A stretch of DNA of 64,000 nt, from contig MVBO01000050.1 in the NCBI GenBank assembly GCA_002261195.1, positions 29,245 through 93,244 of the forward strand, in the 5' to 3' direction. Under the pieces are notes generated by a model. The model was not told where the DNA came from, searched no databases, and saw only the letters and a list, made by a program, of their open reading frames with translations. The translations under genes and the position numbers were made by a program. Shown piece by piece: positions 40,618 to 54,049 of this stretch. Position 1 is the first letter of the stretch. Each line of letters opens with the position of its first letter. The stretch is from Bifiguratus adelaidae. Its lineage: Eukaryota; Mucoromycota; Endogonomycetes; Endogonales.

Positions 40618-40763
40618 TGGTAGACACCAACAGGAGAGGGAAATTGTCTTACGCCTATTACGCGCGGGATTTACTACCTTTATCCAATGGAATGGAACGA
40701 TTATATATCGAACGCCCTTCATGGCTATCATATACGCTCTATATCTACATCTACGTCTACCAT

Positions 40764-42185
40764 CTATACAGCCTTCGTAAGAGACAAGTTTGTTCTATAT
40801 ACAACACAATCTGCATCAGCCCAACCAAGTATACCCTCAATTTCACTGCTCTTGCACCCTTTGATCCGGTTGATCTCTGCCGCCGAATAATTGACAAGAC
40901 CTCGGGCAAGTTCAATCTCTTGTCCATCCTTTCGATGCACGATTCGCGCACTCTGTTCAGCCGTGAAAGAGCCTTCGACGTCCACGATGCCAGCGGCGAA
41001 TAGAGACGAGCGAGATCGATCGGTGATGGCTCGTGCAGCGCCATCGTCCACGTAGATGGTACCCGCAGGATGTAGACCGTGCAAAATCCACCATTTTCGA
41101 TCGACCAAGGGATGCTTCTTGGCAATAAACCGAGTGTGTAGGGGAATTGGGCCTACGGATTCCGTAGACGTATCCGATTCCGTGGTATCACCTGTAGTGA
41201 CAGGGATGGCCTTGGATTCGGCATGGTAGCGGATGATGTCCATGATACGACGCGGCGTACTTCCTCGTGTGATGATGGTGCTCACACCCGCTGCCGTGGC
41301 CAAATCGGCCGCATTCAGTTTGGTGATCATGCCACCGGTACCCAGAGCGCTTCCAGAGGAACTGACGGTAATACTCTCTCGCAACCTGGCAATATCGTCG
41401 ACGACAAGGACTGGTTTGGCATCTGGGTTCGTCCGTGGATTATCTGTGTATAAACAGTCCACATCCGTCATGAGGAATAGATAGTCGGCACTGACCATGG
41501 CAGCCGTTACGGCCGACAGCGAGTCGTTGTCACCAAATCGAATTTCCTACCGACTGAAGTTAGGTACCCATAAAAGCGCACCAGCATCCTCATCACATAC
41601 CGAAGTTGAGATGGTATCATTTTCATTGACAATGGGAACAACGCCCATGTCCAAGAGTTCCTCAAGACAATTCACCGCATTCAGATATTGACTTCTCTAT
41701 ACACGGCATGAGTCATGTACTCAACCACCGTCGATCTATCCACCTACATCCGACAGATCATTCTTGGTAATCAGAATTTGAGCCACCGGCTGATTAAACT
41801 GTCCAAATAGATCGTCATAAAGGCTCATGAGACGCCCTTGACCAACAGCCGCGATAGCCTGTGAATGACACTACATTCAACATGTTATTCGGAACGCGAC
41901 CATTCGGCCGACACGTACCTGAACTCGAGCCAGCTTTTTAGGCTTCTCTGCAATATTCAATCGCCGTAGACCAGTGCCAATAGCCGCACTGGATACCAAC
42001 ACCACCCGGTGACCAAGAGATTTAAGCGCGAGAATCGTCTCGACAATGGACGACAAGTTGGAGAGAATGGGGAAATGCGTCACTTCATCACATATGGACG
42101 TTGTACCCACTTTGAGCACAATCGTCAGTGACTCTCTACCACTCTGTCTCCGTGCGTTCTTGAGCAACATGTGGGGCAAAGCCAT
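40764..42185 (-). CDS. PRO1: Glutamate 5-kinase with PUA domain
   Basis: At least four exons. The amino-acid kinase domain starts [16 protein letters not shown] and carries [48 protein letters not shown] and [51 protein letters not shown] is the substrate-binding Lys region. A C-terminal PUA domain ([56 protein letters not shown]) follows, as in most full-length glutamate kinases. It catalyses the first step of proline synthesis, in the cytosol. The start is [13 protein letters not shown] at 42185. It lies 175 bp from the LSM5 stop. Confidence 0.94.
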
Positions 42186-42360
42186 ATCTTCTGTGTGCCT
42201 TAAATAAAAGATCACATCTAAAAAAGATCTCAACAACGTCACAGAACAAAGAACGCTGATTGGACAAAGAACGATGTGGAGCTGATAAGTGGTTGGAAAA
42301 GGTTTAGCAGGGAGTAAAGGATGACGCGTAGCCCAGAAAGAAGGGATCGGGGCATGTACA

Positions 42361-42831
42361 CTATATGGGACCTTCTCCACCCGGAACAAGCTAAAGTCAC
42401 CTGGGTATGAGAAATCGACATGGATAAAGATGCCAAGGGTTAGACTGACCATGCAGATATTGTTGCCATTGAGTAATATTTGACCGCGTTGAATCGATCG
42501 ACGACCATCGGGTGTATTCTCACTAGACGCCAAATTGAGTCCAAAAGGACATGGCTAATCGATGTGTACTTACAATTCGGTCACGTCTTCCAAAACCATA
42601 TCTAGCACATGGTGAATAAAAGGTGGACGCGTTGACGCGCACATCTACTTACTGACGTAATCGTCAAAACCAAGTAGCGTTCCCGAAAACTCCTTCTCTG
42701 CCTTCATGATCACCCAGATCTTGGAACCAATGCATTTGTCAATGAGTTCTGCATGGAAGGTCAATGAGTGCGATAAAGAGCATTGTTTCGCGGTTCTGCC
42801 TACCTAATGGTAATAGTTGACTTGTGGCCAT
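42361..42831 (-). CDS. LSM5: Sm-like protein LSm5
   Basis: Four short exons, about 85 residues. It begins MATSQLLPL and contains the Sm1 motif ([34 protein letters not shown]) and the Sm2 motif ([18 protein letters not shown]), ending PI. Getting the C-terminus requires an intron with donor GTCAGT right after the Met of NNICM. LSm5 is part of the LSm2-8 ring on U6 snRNA and the LSm1-7 ring in mRNA decay, so it is another splicing-related gene in this window. Its small exons and 50-60-base introns are typical for the genome. It lies between PRO1 and MSH1 on the same strand. Confidence 0.9.
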
Positions 42832-42942
42832 GGTGTAATGCGGTGCGATGGAGGTCAGTAGGGAGGGAAAGAAAGAGTAACGTTCTAGACGTTGGCAAGC
42901 ACAGAGAACAATGCGTGTCCCAAAAATTTCCACTTCAATTTT

Positions 42943-45900
42943 TCATTCAGACAATTGGGCAAGTTGAGCTTTAGCCATCTTTACCGTATCCGCGGGTAAT
43001 CCTGCGGCGCGCAAGTGTCAAGGGATGATTTGTTGCCTGTGATAAAGTAGTGGACATACCAGCCATTTCAGCTACTTGAATCGCCAACGAATTGCGGCAA
43101 ACACCCTCTTCAATCTTGTGCAGTAGCGTGTATTGATCCTGGACAAGACATTGGGTATGGAAGCTTGTGAGCGTGGAAACCTTACCTCATTCTGCTCTAC
43201 CAGGGTCTGGAAGCATTCGATAGCAGGATGATGATCAAGATCGGCCAATTCATGGTAATGCGTGGCGAACAGGGTGCGGCAACCAATGTCGTTTGCCAGG
43301 GTTTGCATAACGGCAAATGCAATGGCCAAACCTTCTTTGCTGGATGTCCCCCGCCCAATCTCGTCCACAATGACCTAAAGAGGCAGCGCAACCTGGTAAA
43401 TAGATTCATAAAAGGCTCGAGATACCCACAAATGAATTCGGAGTGGCGTGATGCAGAATGTTGGCCGTTTCCATCATTTCAAGCATAAATGTGGATTGGT
43501 GTTGCGCGAGGTTGTCTGAGGCGCCAACCTAGGAGCAATTGGATATGAATAATGGCGTCTACGTCAAGCCCTTTAACACATACTCTGCAAAATACACGAT
43601 CGACGATGCCGAGATGTGCGCTGTCAGCAGACACAAAGCATCCAATTTGGGCCAAGATACACATCAGTGCATTTTGTCGTAAAAAAGTTGACTTTCCTCC
43701 CATGTTGGGTCTACGAGACTCCATAAGTCGTAGGCCGACATGCATAACATTGACCTACCCGGTGAGTAACCACAAGGACTTGGCGGATCGCATCTGGCAA
43801 TCGTTCTTGACGAAATCAAGACCCCGCGAAGCCAACGACATTTCTACCACCGGATGACGACCTCCAACGACATGAAAACATTTGGCACTAGGAAACGATA
43901 ATCGCATCATCTTTTTCACGACACATCATCGGCTATGGACTTACTCTGTCGTCATGGTAGGCCTAACCCAATGACGCTCAATGGCCAATTGGGCAATGGA
44001 CGAAAGCACGTCAAGCTCTGCCAACACACGGCACACCCGCAGGACCACATGGCTATGTCGCGTGACCTGATCTCGTCAATAGGTGAGCACAAGCCAGATC
44101 AACTTACTTCTTGTCGAAACGATTCAAAGACGAAAGCCTCTCGCTCCACCAAATCCGCTTCCACTTCTTCAATGGCATAAGCCAAATCGCTGAATTCCTA
44201 AAGTGCCGTAAGACCAAGGACCTATCAATGACTTGCAGCATCTTACTTGAACATGAAATCGGCATTTGCCACCCTTGAGCTTTTGAACCAGCTTTGCATC
44301 CTCTCTCTTTTGCACATTGGCTGCTTGACCAGCATTGACCTCGACAACGTGACGATGTGCTAAGGTATTCACAAATGTTGCCGACGAGCCTAGAGTATTG
44401 TGAGATTACCGTTTGCGCACATCTGTCAATACGCACCATAGGACTCGCGAAAGTGTACCTGCAACGCTTCCTTTTGTCCGAAAAGCTGCATGAGATGGGA
44501 ATGTAGCGAAGCAAGTTGTGGATCGTACCTGTTTGCAAAATCGATGAGCAAAACCTCACCACAAATTCATGGACTTACTCTGGACGAATGAAGCCATAAG
44601 ACTTGACATACTCTTCATCCTCAATCTTTTCCATATCCAAAGCACCGTGAAGCATACTGTGAAGCTCGGACAACGCAGACGGGGTTTCAAGAAAGTCGGC
44701 AAGCTGTGGATGCCCGGCATACGCTTTGTCCAATGCAATGCTTCTGGCGCGTTGAAAGGTTTCCAACGCCTCTTTGACCTCGGCATAATCGCGATGCTGC
44801 ATGCGTCCGAGAATGATCCGCTGCATGGATCTGGCTGGGTCACCCGAACTCTTGATGCAGTCTCGCATGACATCCAGCAAAGGTCGCACCGTTTGAAAAT
44901 GCTCGACAAAGTCGTGGCGTCGTGTAATTTCGTCCATGTTGGTCGACGGCGCAGCTGGACCTATCGTAAGCATACGGTCTGCCATGATCACAAGAGACTT
45001 ACTCAGCCATTGATGAAGTAATCTAGCGCCCGTTCTTGATACGGTTTTATCAATCGCCCAGACCAAACTATCCTGTCGCTTGCCTTCCTGGATGGTTCTC
45101 GTCACCTCCAAGGCCGTCAATGCCGTCATATCCAATTTCATGATGTCTTTCATGTCAAAATTGACCGGCGGTTGCAAATGGAGCGGTTGATTCACTTGGA
45201 TAGACTGTACATGAGCAAGCAACGCCGACGTAGCTTGTAATTGCAATTGTGTGAATGTGAGGTGATGTTGAGGTAACAGTCGATCCGTCGGGCCTTTGAG
45301 AAACTCCAAGTAGGTGTTGCCCATCGCACTGTCGAAACGATGTGAGGGCAGGTAAGTGATAGCGACCATACCAAGCTTCCCTAGGAGAGCTAGGATATAG
45401 TCTCTGTCCGCGTCTTCCATATCTGCATTCAAAATGATTTCTTTGGGGCCGATGCGAGTGATATCATCGGTCAATGTTGCTCGCGTTGTTTGCTGCATGT
45501 AGTATTCACCTGTTGACAGATCCAACCAAGCAAGTCCTATAGAGTCGACCTGATGGGGCACGAAAGCTGACGAGGGCAACTTGTCTGGAGCGAATGCAAT
45601 GGACAGGAGATAATTGTTTTCGAACGGATTCAGAAATTGCTCATCAATGACGGTTCCTGGCGTTACAAGACGCGTCACTCTTCGATGAAAACCTTTGCCG
45701 GATTCCGAGGGGCCGTGTTGCTCCGAAATTGCAACATGACGATTGAACTTGTTGATTAGTAACTCCAAGTACTTGTCCAAAGCCCGCGCTGGAAACCCAG
45801 TGAACCACGTGGTTAGATCAGTTGTCATTTCTTTAGAAGTGACTTTAAGATCGAGCAATGGGCCGTACTCGGCTGCTTGATTTTCGTAAAGCTGCCAGCA

Positions 45901-46440
45901 AGTTAAGGACATGAGTTAGTGGTTGCGCCAGATTCGTCTCTGAGCTTCTCTTGTCTGGCTTACCTCGTAAAAGTCCCCAACGCGCGTTAGAATGACATAC
46001 CCTGGATAATCTGCAGCCGCCTGTCGAACGGCATTAATGACCACAGAGTTGGTATTGGGTAATCGACGCTCCGTATTTGCCGAGGCGTCTTCTAACATGG
46101 CATCAGTCGTGCGTTTGATGGCCTTGTGTGCGGCTCGCGCTTTGAAAAGGGCATCGATGCGAGGCGATTCAGCGATACCCGGACTTGCAGCCTCACTAGA
46201 TTCCGATATAGCCTTTGAAACACTCATCGGGAGTTCGCTGACCAGCACAGTCCTCGCTCGCTTCCCTTTTGCCGCAAGGACGCGCGCAGTCGCAAGGCAC
46301 CTCGCTCCATACCACTCTGGCAACACCACGTCTCCGTGATGACGGAAATACAGGTTGAACAAGCGACGTGCCAGAGCTTGTTGGCGACATGACCAAGTGA
46401 TACCACAAGATCTCTGTACAATACGCAAACAAAGAGTCAT
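42943..46440 (-). CDS. MSH1: Mitochondrial MutS homologue Msh1
   Basis: Many exons. The N-terminus ([21 protein letters not shown], then LARRLFNLY) is Arg-rich with few acids, fitting a mitochondrial presequence. The MutS mismatch-binding domain shows [13 protein letters not shown] and [15 protein letters not shown]. Connector, core and lever follow ([11 protein letters not shown]-like, [25 protein letters not shown]). The ATPase has [16 protein letters not shown] (Walker A), [12 protein letters not shown] (Walker B), FATHYHEL and a C-terminal helix-turn-helix ending [10 protein letters not shown] at 42943. Msh1 repairs mismatches and stabilises mitochondrial DNA. MSH1 rather than a nuclear paralogue follows from the presequence and from [20 protein letters not shown] near the start. 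The true C-terminus needs a last intron whose acceptor is GCCGCAG. Confidence 0.9.
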
Positions 46441-46566
46441 GACATGGTCTTAGACTCTTGACGACATGGCACACCTAACAGCAATAAGCTCGCGTTTGCA
46501 CGATTTGCAATTTTATTGACAGCACGTCAAATGTCGAGACAAGACACGTTCAAAGCGGGAAACGAT

Positions 46567-47098
46567 CTAGTTCTCATAGATTAGTTGGGTCAAGGACTTG
46601 TTGCGTTGGTAGTCGGCAACACCTTGAGGGAACCACAAGGCAATCTCCTTTTCGGCGGACTCAACAGAGTCAGAACCGTGGCAGATGTTACGGCCAACCT
46701 CAATGCAGTAGTCACCACGGATGGTGCCAGGGGCAGAGGCAAGAGGGTTGGTCTCACCGAGCATCTTGCGACCAGTCTTGACGGCGTCCTTGCCAGCCCA
46801 GACCATACCGACAACAGGGCCAGAGAGCATGTATTGGATCAAGCCAGGAAAGAAAGGCTTGGCCTTCAAGTCCGCGTAGTGTTGCTCAAGGTGCTCCTTG
46901 GTGGGAGTGAGCAATTGAAGAGCAAGAAGTTGGTAGCCACGGTTCTCGAAGCGTTTGATGATCTCACCAACCAAGCCACGCTCGACACCTGTTCATCAGC
47001 GTGTTAGTCATCTTGGTCTATATAGACAGGGAGTCGAGGTATTGTCAACCGTAACCACACTCACCATCAGGCTTCACCATAATATAAGTACGTTCCAT
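46567..47098 (-). CDS. NDK1: Nucleoside diphosphate kinase
   Basis: Two exons give about 153 residues. Exon 1 encodes [12 protein letters not shown]; exon 2 continues [19 protein letters not shown]. The Kpn-loop and active site are present: the catalytic His is in [19 protein letters not shown], and ATP-binding residues lie in MVKPDG. It ends SLTQLIYEN. The enzyme transfers the gamma phosphate between nucleotides. Codon use is very biased towards C-ending codons, as in EF2, in line with strong expression. It is the last of the run of minus-strand genes, with 108 bp to the ArfGAP stop. Confidence 0.95.
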
Positions 47099-47206
47099 GT
47101 TGAGTGATGTAAAGAAAGAGACAGAAGAGACAAACAACAACCCGAGGAGACAACTAAATAATGAGTATGCAACCACTTCCAAATCAGGAAGCGCACGTTT
47201 TTATGT

Positions 47207-50191
<2,985 letters not shown>

Positions 50192-50230
50192 TGAGATCAA
50201 CCAATTTCACATTTCGCAGTCTCTTGTAAC
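50192..50230. promoter_or_regulatory. 39-bp divergent gap between two start codons
   Basis: The ArfGAP ATG (minus, 50191) and the FIS1 ATG (plus, 50231) point away from one another with only 39 bases between them. The 5'UTRs must therefore be very short or overlap the neighbouring coding sequence, and one promoter segment must serve both genes. Confidence 0.65.
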
Positions 50231-50845
50231 ATGGCAAAAGCGTACACAGACAGCTTGCCATTTGTGTCGGATGCAGAGACACCATTGTCTCCTCGGGAAC
50301 TTGAAGTAGGTGCTCGCTGGAGTGATTAGGGCTGACAGGTGTATAGGTTTTGCGCAAGCAGTATTTGAAAGAAGGTGAACAGACGAGTTTGCAAACCAAG
50401 TTTAACTATGCCTGGGGCCTTATCAAGTCCAAGCGCTCGATTGAAACAAAGGAGGGAGTGCGCCTCCTTGTAGGTGGGTGACAATCGAAGAGTTTGGAAG
50501 CCGTGCTTACGTTTGCAAAGAAATATATCAAGAGTCTCCCGAAAGACGAAGAGAGTGTCTCTATTATCTGGCGCTTGGCAATTACAAGCTTGGTAACTAT
50601 ACAGATGCGCGCAAGTACAATGATTCGCTACTTTCCTTTGAGCCTCGCAATTCCCAGGCTCTATCCTTACGCGAACTAATCGAGCGCAAAGTGGCGCAAG
50701 GTGAGAAAGCGAAAACATTGCAGGATCTTTTGATTGACCGAGTGTTATAGAGGGTCTCACAGGTATGGCCATTGCCGGCGGCGTTGTCACTGTTGGAGGT
50801 ATATTGTTGGCTGCCCTGTTGCGGGGAGGTAATAGACGCCGTTGA
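50231..50845 (+). CDS. FIS1: Mitochondrial fission protein Fis1
   Basis: Four exons, about 150 residues. The N-terminus is [20 protein letters not shown]. The TPR-like bundle is recognisable ([58 protein letters not shown]). The C-terminal tail anchor is [20 protein letters not shown] followed by a basic RGGNRRR end. It sits in the outer mitochondrial membrane and recruits the division machinery. The second intron must use donor GTGGGT (after GTAG) to keep frame; the earlier GTAGGT would break it. The stop is 59 bp from the stop of the convergent large unrecognised gene. Confidence 0.93.
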
Positions 50846-50904
50846 GTTGCACTTGTAAATAACTCTCGTAAACTGCATTCCGCTACATATCGTCATTTGT
50901 CAAG

Positions 50905-53833
50905 TCAATCGTCACTGAACAAGGTGGCGGCACTGAAATACAATTGTCTCTTTGCGCGATAAATGTCCGGCGATGGCTGGGAAGACCGGACAAGATTAAT
51001 GTAGTTTTGCAGATCAACCAGAGCATTTCCCACAGCGAGAATAGATTGGCGCTTACTGCAGTCGCTTGCCACCGTAATAGGATATGCTCTGCTCGCTAAT
51101 ACAATGGAGCGGATGAAGTAGAGGATAAGGATAGCATCTTGAGCGTATATGCTCAGGTGATACCGAGATTCCGAGCTTGCAGATCTTGTCATGCGACATA
51201 CGAGCGTTTCATTAAGGTTGCTATAGACTTTTTCATCTTCTCTGCCGTGGTCACTTTTCGACTAGTCGCCTATGAATATTCAGGCTCGAATGTGAGAGTA
51301 ACATACCTTGTACAGTCGCAGATGCAATCTTTGTGTCATGAAATGATCATAGAAGTGTTCAAAGGCGCCTTTGCTCGGAAGGCCATGGTGGATATCTTGA
51401 TGAAAGACCACAATGGACTGATTGTGCGGAAATGCCACAGTCAAGACTTCGGAGTATGAATTAGTCATTGAAGTTAAATAGTGCCACTTACCTTTCGGGT
51501 CTGCCATGAAACGGGTCGACGCAAGCGAAGCACTGATAAAGCGTGGATCGACGCGAAATGTCCATTCCTCCCGTCGGATACCGACATCTTCAATGTCAAA
51601 CGAGTCCTTCGAACTTTCGCCATCCAGAGCTTCACGATAACTGCATGTTACGTAGAGGTCGCGATCGGCGGTGTCTCCAATCGGATGGCATCCAGCGAGA
51701 TACAATGTGCAACGCCCTTCTGGTGCAAGCATACGACATCCGGAATATCGATGCGTCTGCCAAGCTCCAAGAGATGCATCCCGAACAGAGATGTGGACTT
51801 GGAGATCACACAATGAGCGTCTATGAGGTGTATCAGTTTATCAATGTCCTTAGCGCAAGAATTTGTGCATGGACTCACTTTGAGATGTTTTTCACCATGA
51901 TAGCTAGACAGAGTTGAGTTCCAAACTCACCAGATTCCCAACCTTGTATATCTTCTATCCTTATACGCTGCCGATAATTCCCCTCTTGATGACCAACAAG
52001 CGGGGGCTTGGTAAGTTTGGGACCTTGCCCAAAACTCAGCGGCACCAAATCACCGGTCAATTGTTCCAAATCCCGAGATGGATATTTACACGCTTTCGAC
52101 TTGGGTCTAGAGGGGACTTGATCCAACTCAACTGCGAATGCATCGGAGAGTTCGTGTACTAGCTCACTGTTTTGCAGTGCAACTACCCGCAAGATCTCAC
52201 GCTGTATTTGGTGTAAGTTATTTGCGATGAAGAAAATAGATCAACTCACCTCCGATTTCAGAGCTGCTATAGTTCGCATCTCCTTTTGCATCTGCTTCTG
52301 CAAATTTGCACGAATGTCCATGCTCGCGGAGTTGTTATCTAGGGCATATTCGCCTATTGTCGACTCAACAGGGTTGGCGCCTTCAATTGAAACCTCGCAT
52401 AGCGACGTCACTGATAGGGATTCGTCCGGAATCCAGTACCAGGATCGATGCCACGTTGAGGCATCTCTGATGGCTCGCAAAGCATCACCATGGCCACCAA
52501 CTAGTACCAGCCAACATCAGTAAGCCACATATTTACCGTCCGATGTCACGCAACCTACTACACAGTATCTGTCCATCTGTTTCGCGTAATAGAATTATAT
52601 TGGTTTCCGATTCAACGACAAGCTTAAAATCGTTTTCCTCATCGTTCGCGAGCTCAATATTGCTTAAGGTTCTGCGGCAGATTGTAAATGAACATGGAAA
52701 GTAAACATAATGTCAACCTTACATCGACCGAACCAGTTGCTGATAATTGTGAGTCCACTTCATCTCTGTTTCAAAGGCATAACCAGTAGGATTGACATGT
52801 TGCGTCTTCGAAGCCGAATTAAAATTCTCCTGCATTCGGACGGTGAACTTTGCTATCTTGCCATCATCTGTTCCAACATAGAGTGATCTTAGTGCCGTCC
52901 AAGGTAAATCTAGATCAAAGAAGCCTGGGGACATGGTGATGCATGTAGCTGACTGAAGAGTCTCGTGAGGTATACAGGCTCGTAGTGCTGCTTCGTATAC
53001 CTGTTGCCTGTCGTACACGAATTCGGACGGGATAATGTTCTGAATGAGAGCGGAGTTTTCGTGCTCTCCCAGGCCACGAGAAGCGAATATGCTTACACTA
53101 TTCTGTGGTCCAAAGCATAGGAAGCCATAACAGCGATCAGAATTGAAGACTTTGGCGGGCATTCGTCGTTGCCGATGCTGATGTATGAGTCCGTGGCCAA
53201 TGCGATAGCAGACGGGGTAAATGACATTGCTCTGATCGCTTTTCAGATCGCTGTACGACTGTTCGAATAACAGGAGTAGTAGGTTGGCGTGCAAGCATTT
53301 GAAATCTACTCTGACTCTCTTAGCAAAGAGGCCACGCTTGGCATGTCGTACCTTTCAAATTTAACGAGCCAGAATAGATTCGGCATACATCGACCGTTAG
53401 TTCCTCAAAAGTTACCGGCGCATAGGTCTTTACATTTGCAGTGCCTTTTCGCAAATTCAAGTCGAGTGCGGTAACGACAATAGAGTCACGGCGATTCTCA
53501 ATGATATAGATATATTGCCTAAAGTTCCCTTAATATCCATACTGTTCATTGCTTCCTTACGGTAAACGCAACTTACTTGGGTCCTGCAACGTTTCGAATA
53601 CAACTATATAATATGTCGTCTTGTTCCACGGCAAAGCTCTTCAGAAAAAGGGACCGTAGCTTCAAGCCACCTTCGGCTGACGGCGCAATGGTGAAGCGCG
53701 CCCAGTAGACTTCGATAGTCCCCGTGGCCTTGAACACCAGCGATATGGTATCCTCATGATCGTTGAAAGTTATTTGCGCAGTTTGACCTCGAGACAATGA
53801 CTGCCTTGCTGGATTACCCCCAACAAAGCGCAT
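50905..53833 (-). CDS. Large unrecognised protein, beta-rich with a helical tail
   Basis: At least eight exons, roughly 850 residues by the open blocks. The start is uncertain; the first ATG of the opening block is MRFVGGNPARQSLSRG at 53833. The N-terminal half reads like beta-propeller blades (DTISLVFKATGTIEVYWARF, QYIYIIENRRDSIVVTALDL, LRSLYVGTDDGKIAKFTV, KLVVESETNIILLRETDG). A short coiled coil follows (DIRANLQKQMQKEMRTIAALKSE), then a mixed C-terminal half that ends in helices (RQSILAVGNALVDLQNYINL). Propeller, coiled coil and C-terminal domain in this order occur in several complex subunits, but I recognise no motif and will not name it. It converges on FIS1 and is divergent from elongation factor 2. 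Confidence 0.6.
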
Positions 53834-54049
53834 GCACCTTTCCCGGTTGCTGTGATTCAGCGTCTAAATTAAACGCCCAAATTTGGTAATCGAGGCCAAC
53901 CTCAGGCGCTGACAAATGCAATTTTGATGACGTATACACTTTGTGTAGCCCCTGTCCCACCAAAGGCAACGGACCTATAAAATCTCTGCCACCTCCATCC
54001 GCTCGTTCCTTCCCTCCCATCCGATCGTTTCACCACAAGTAGAGTAAAG

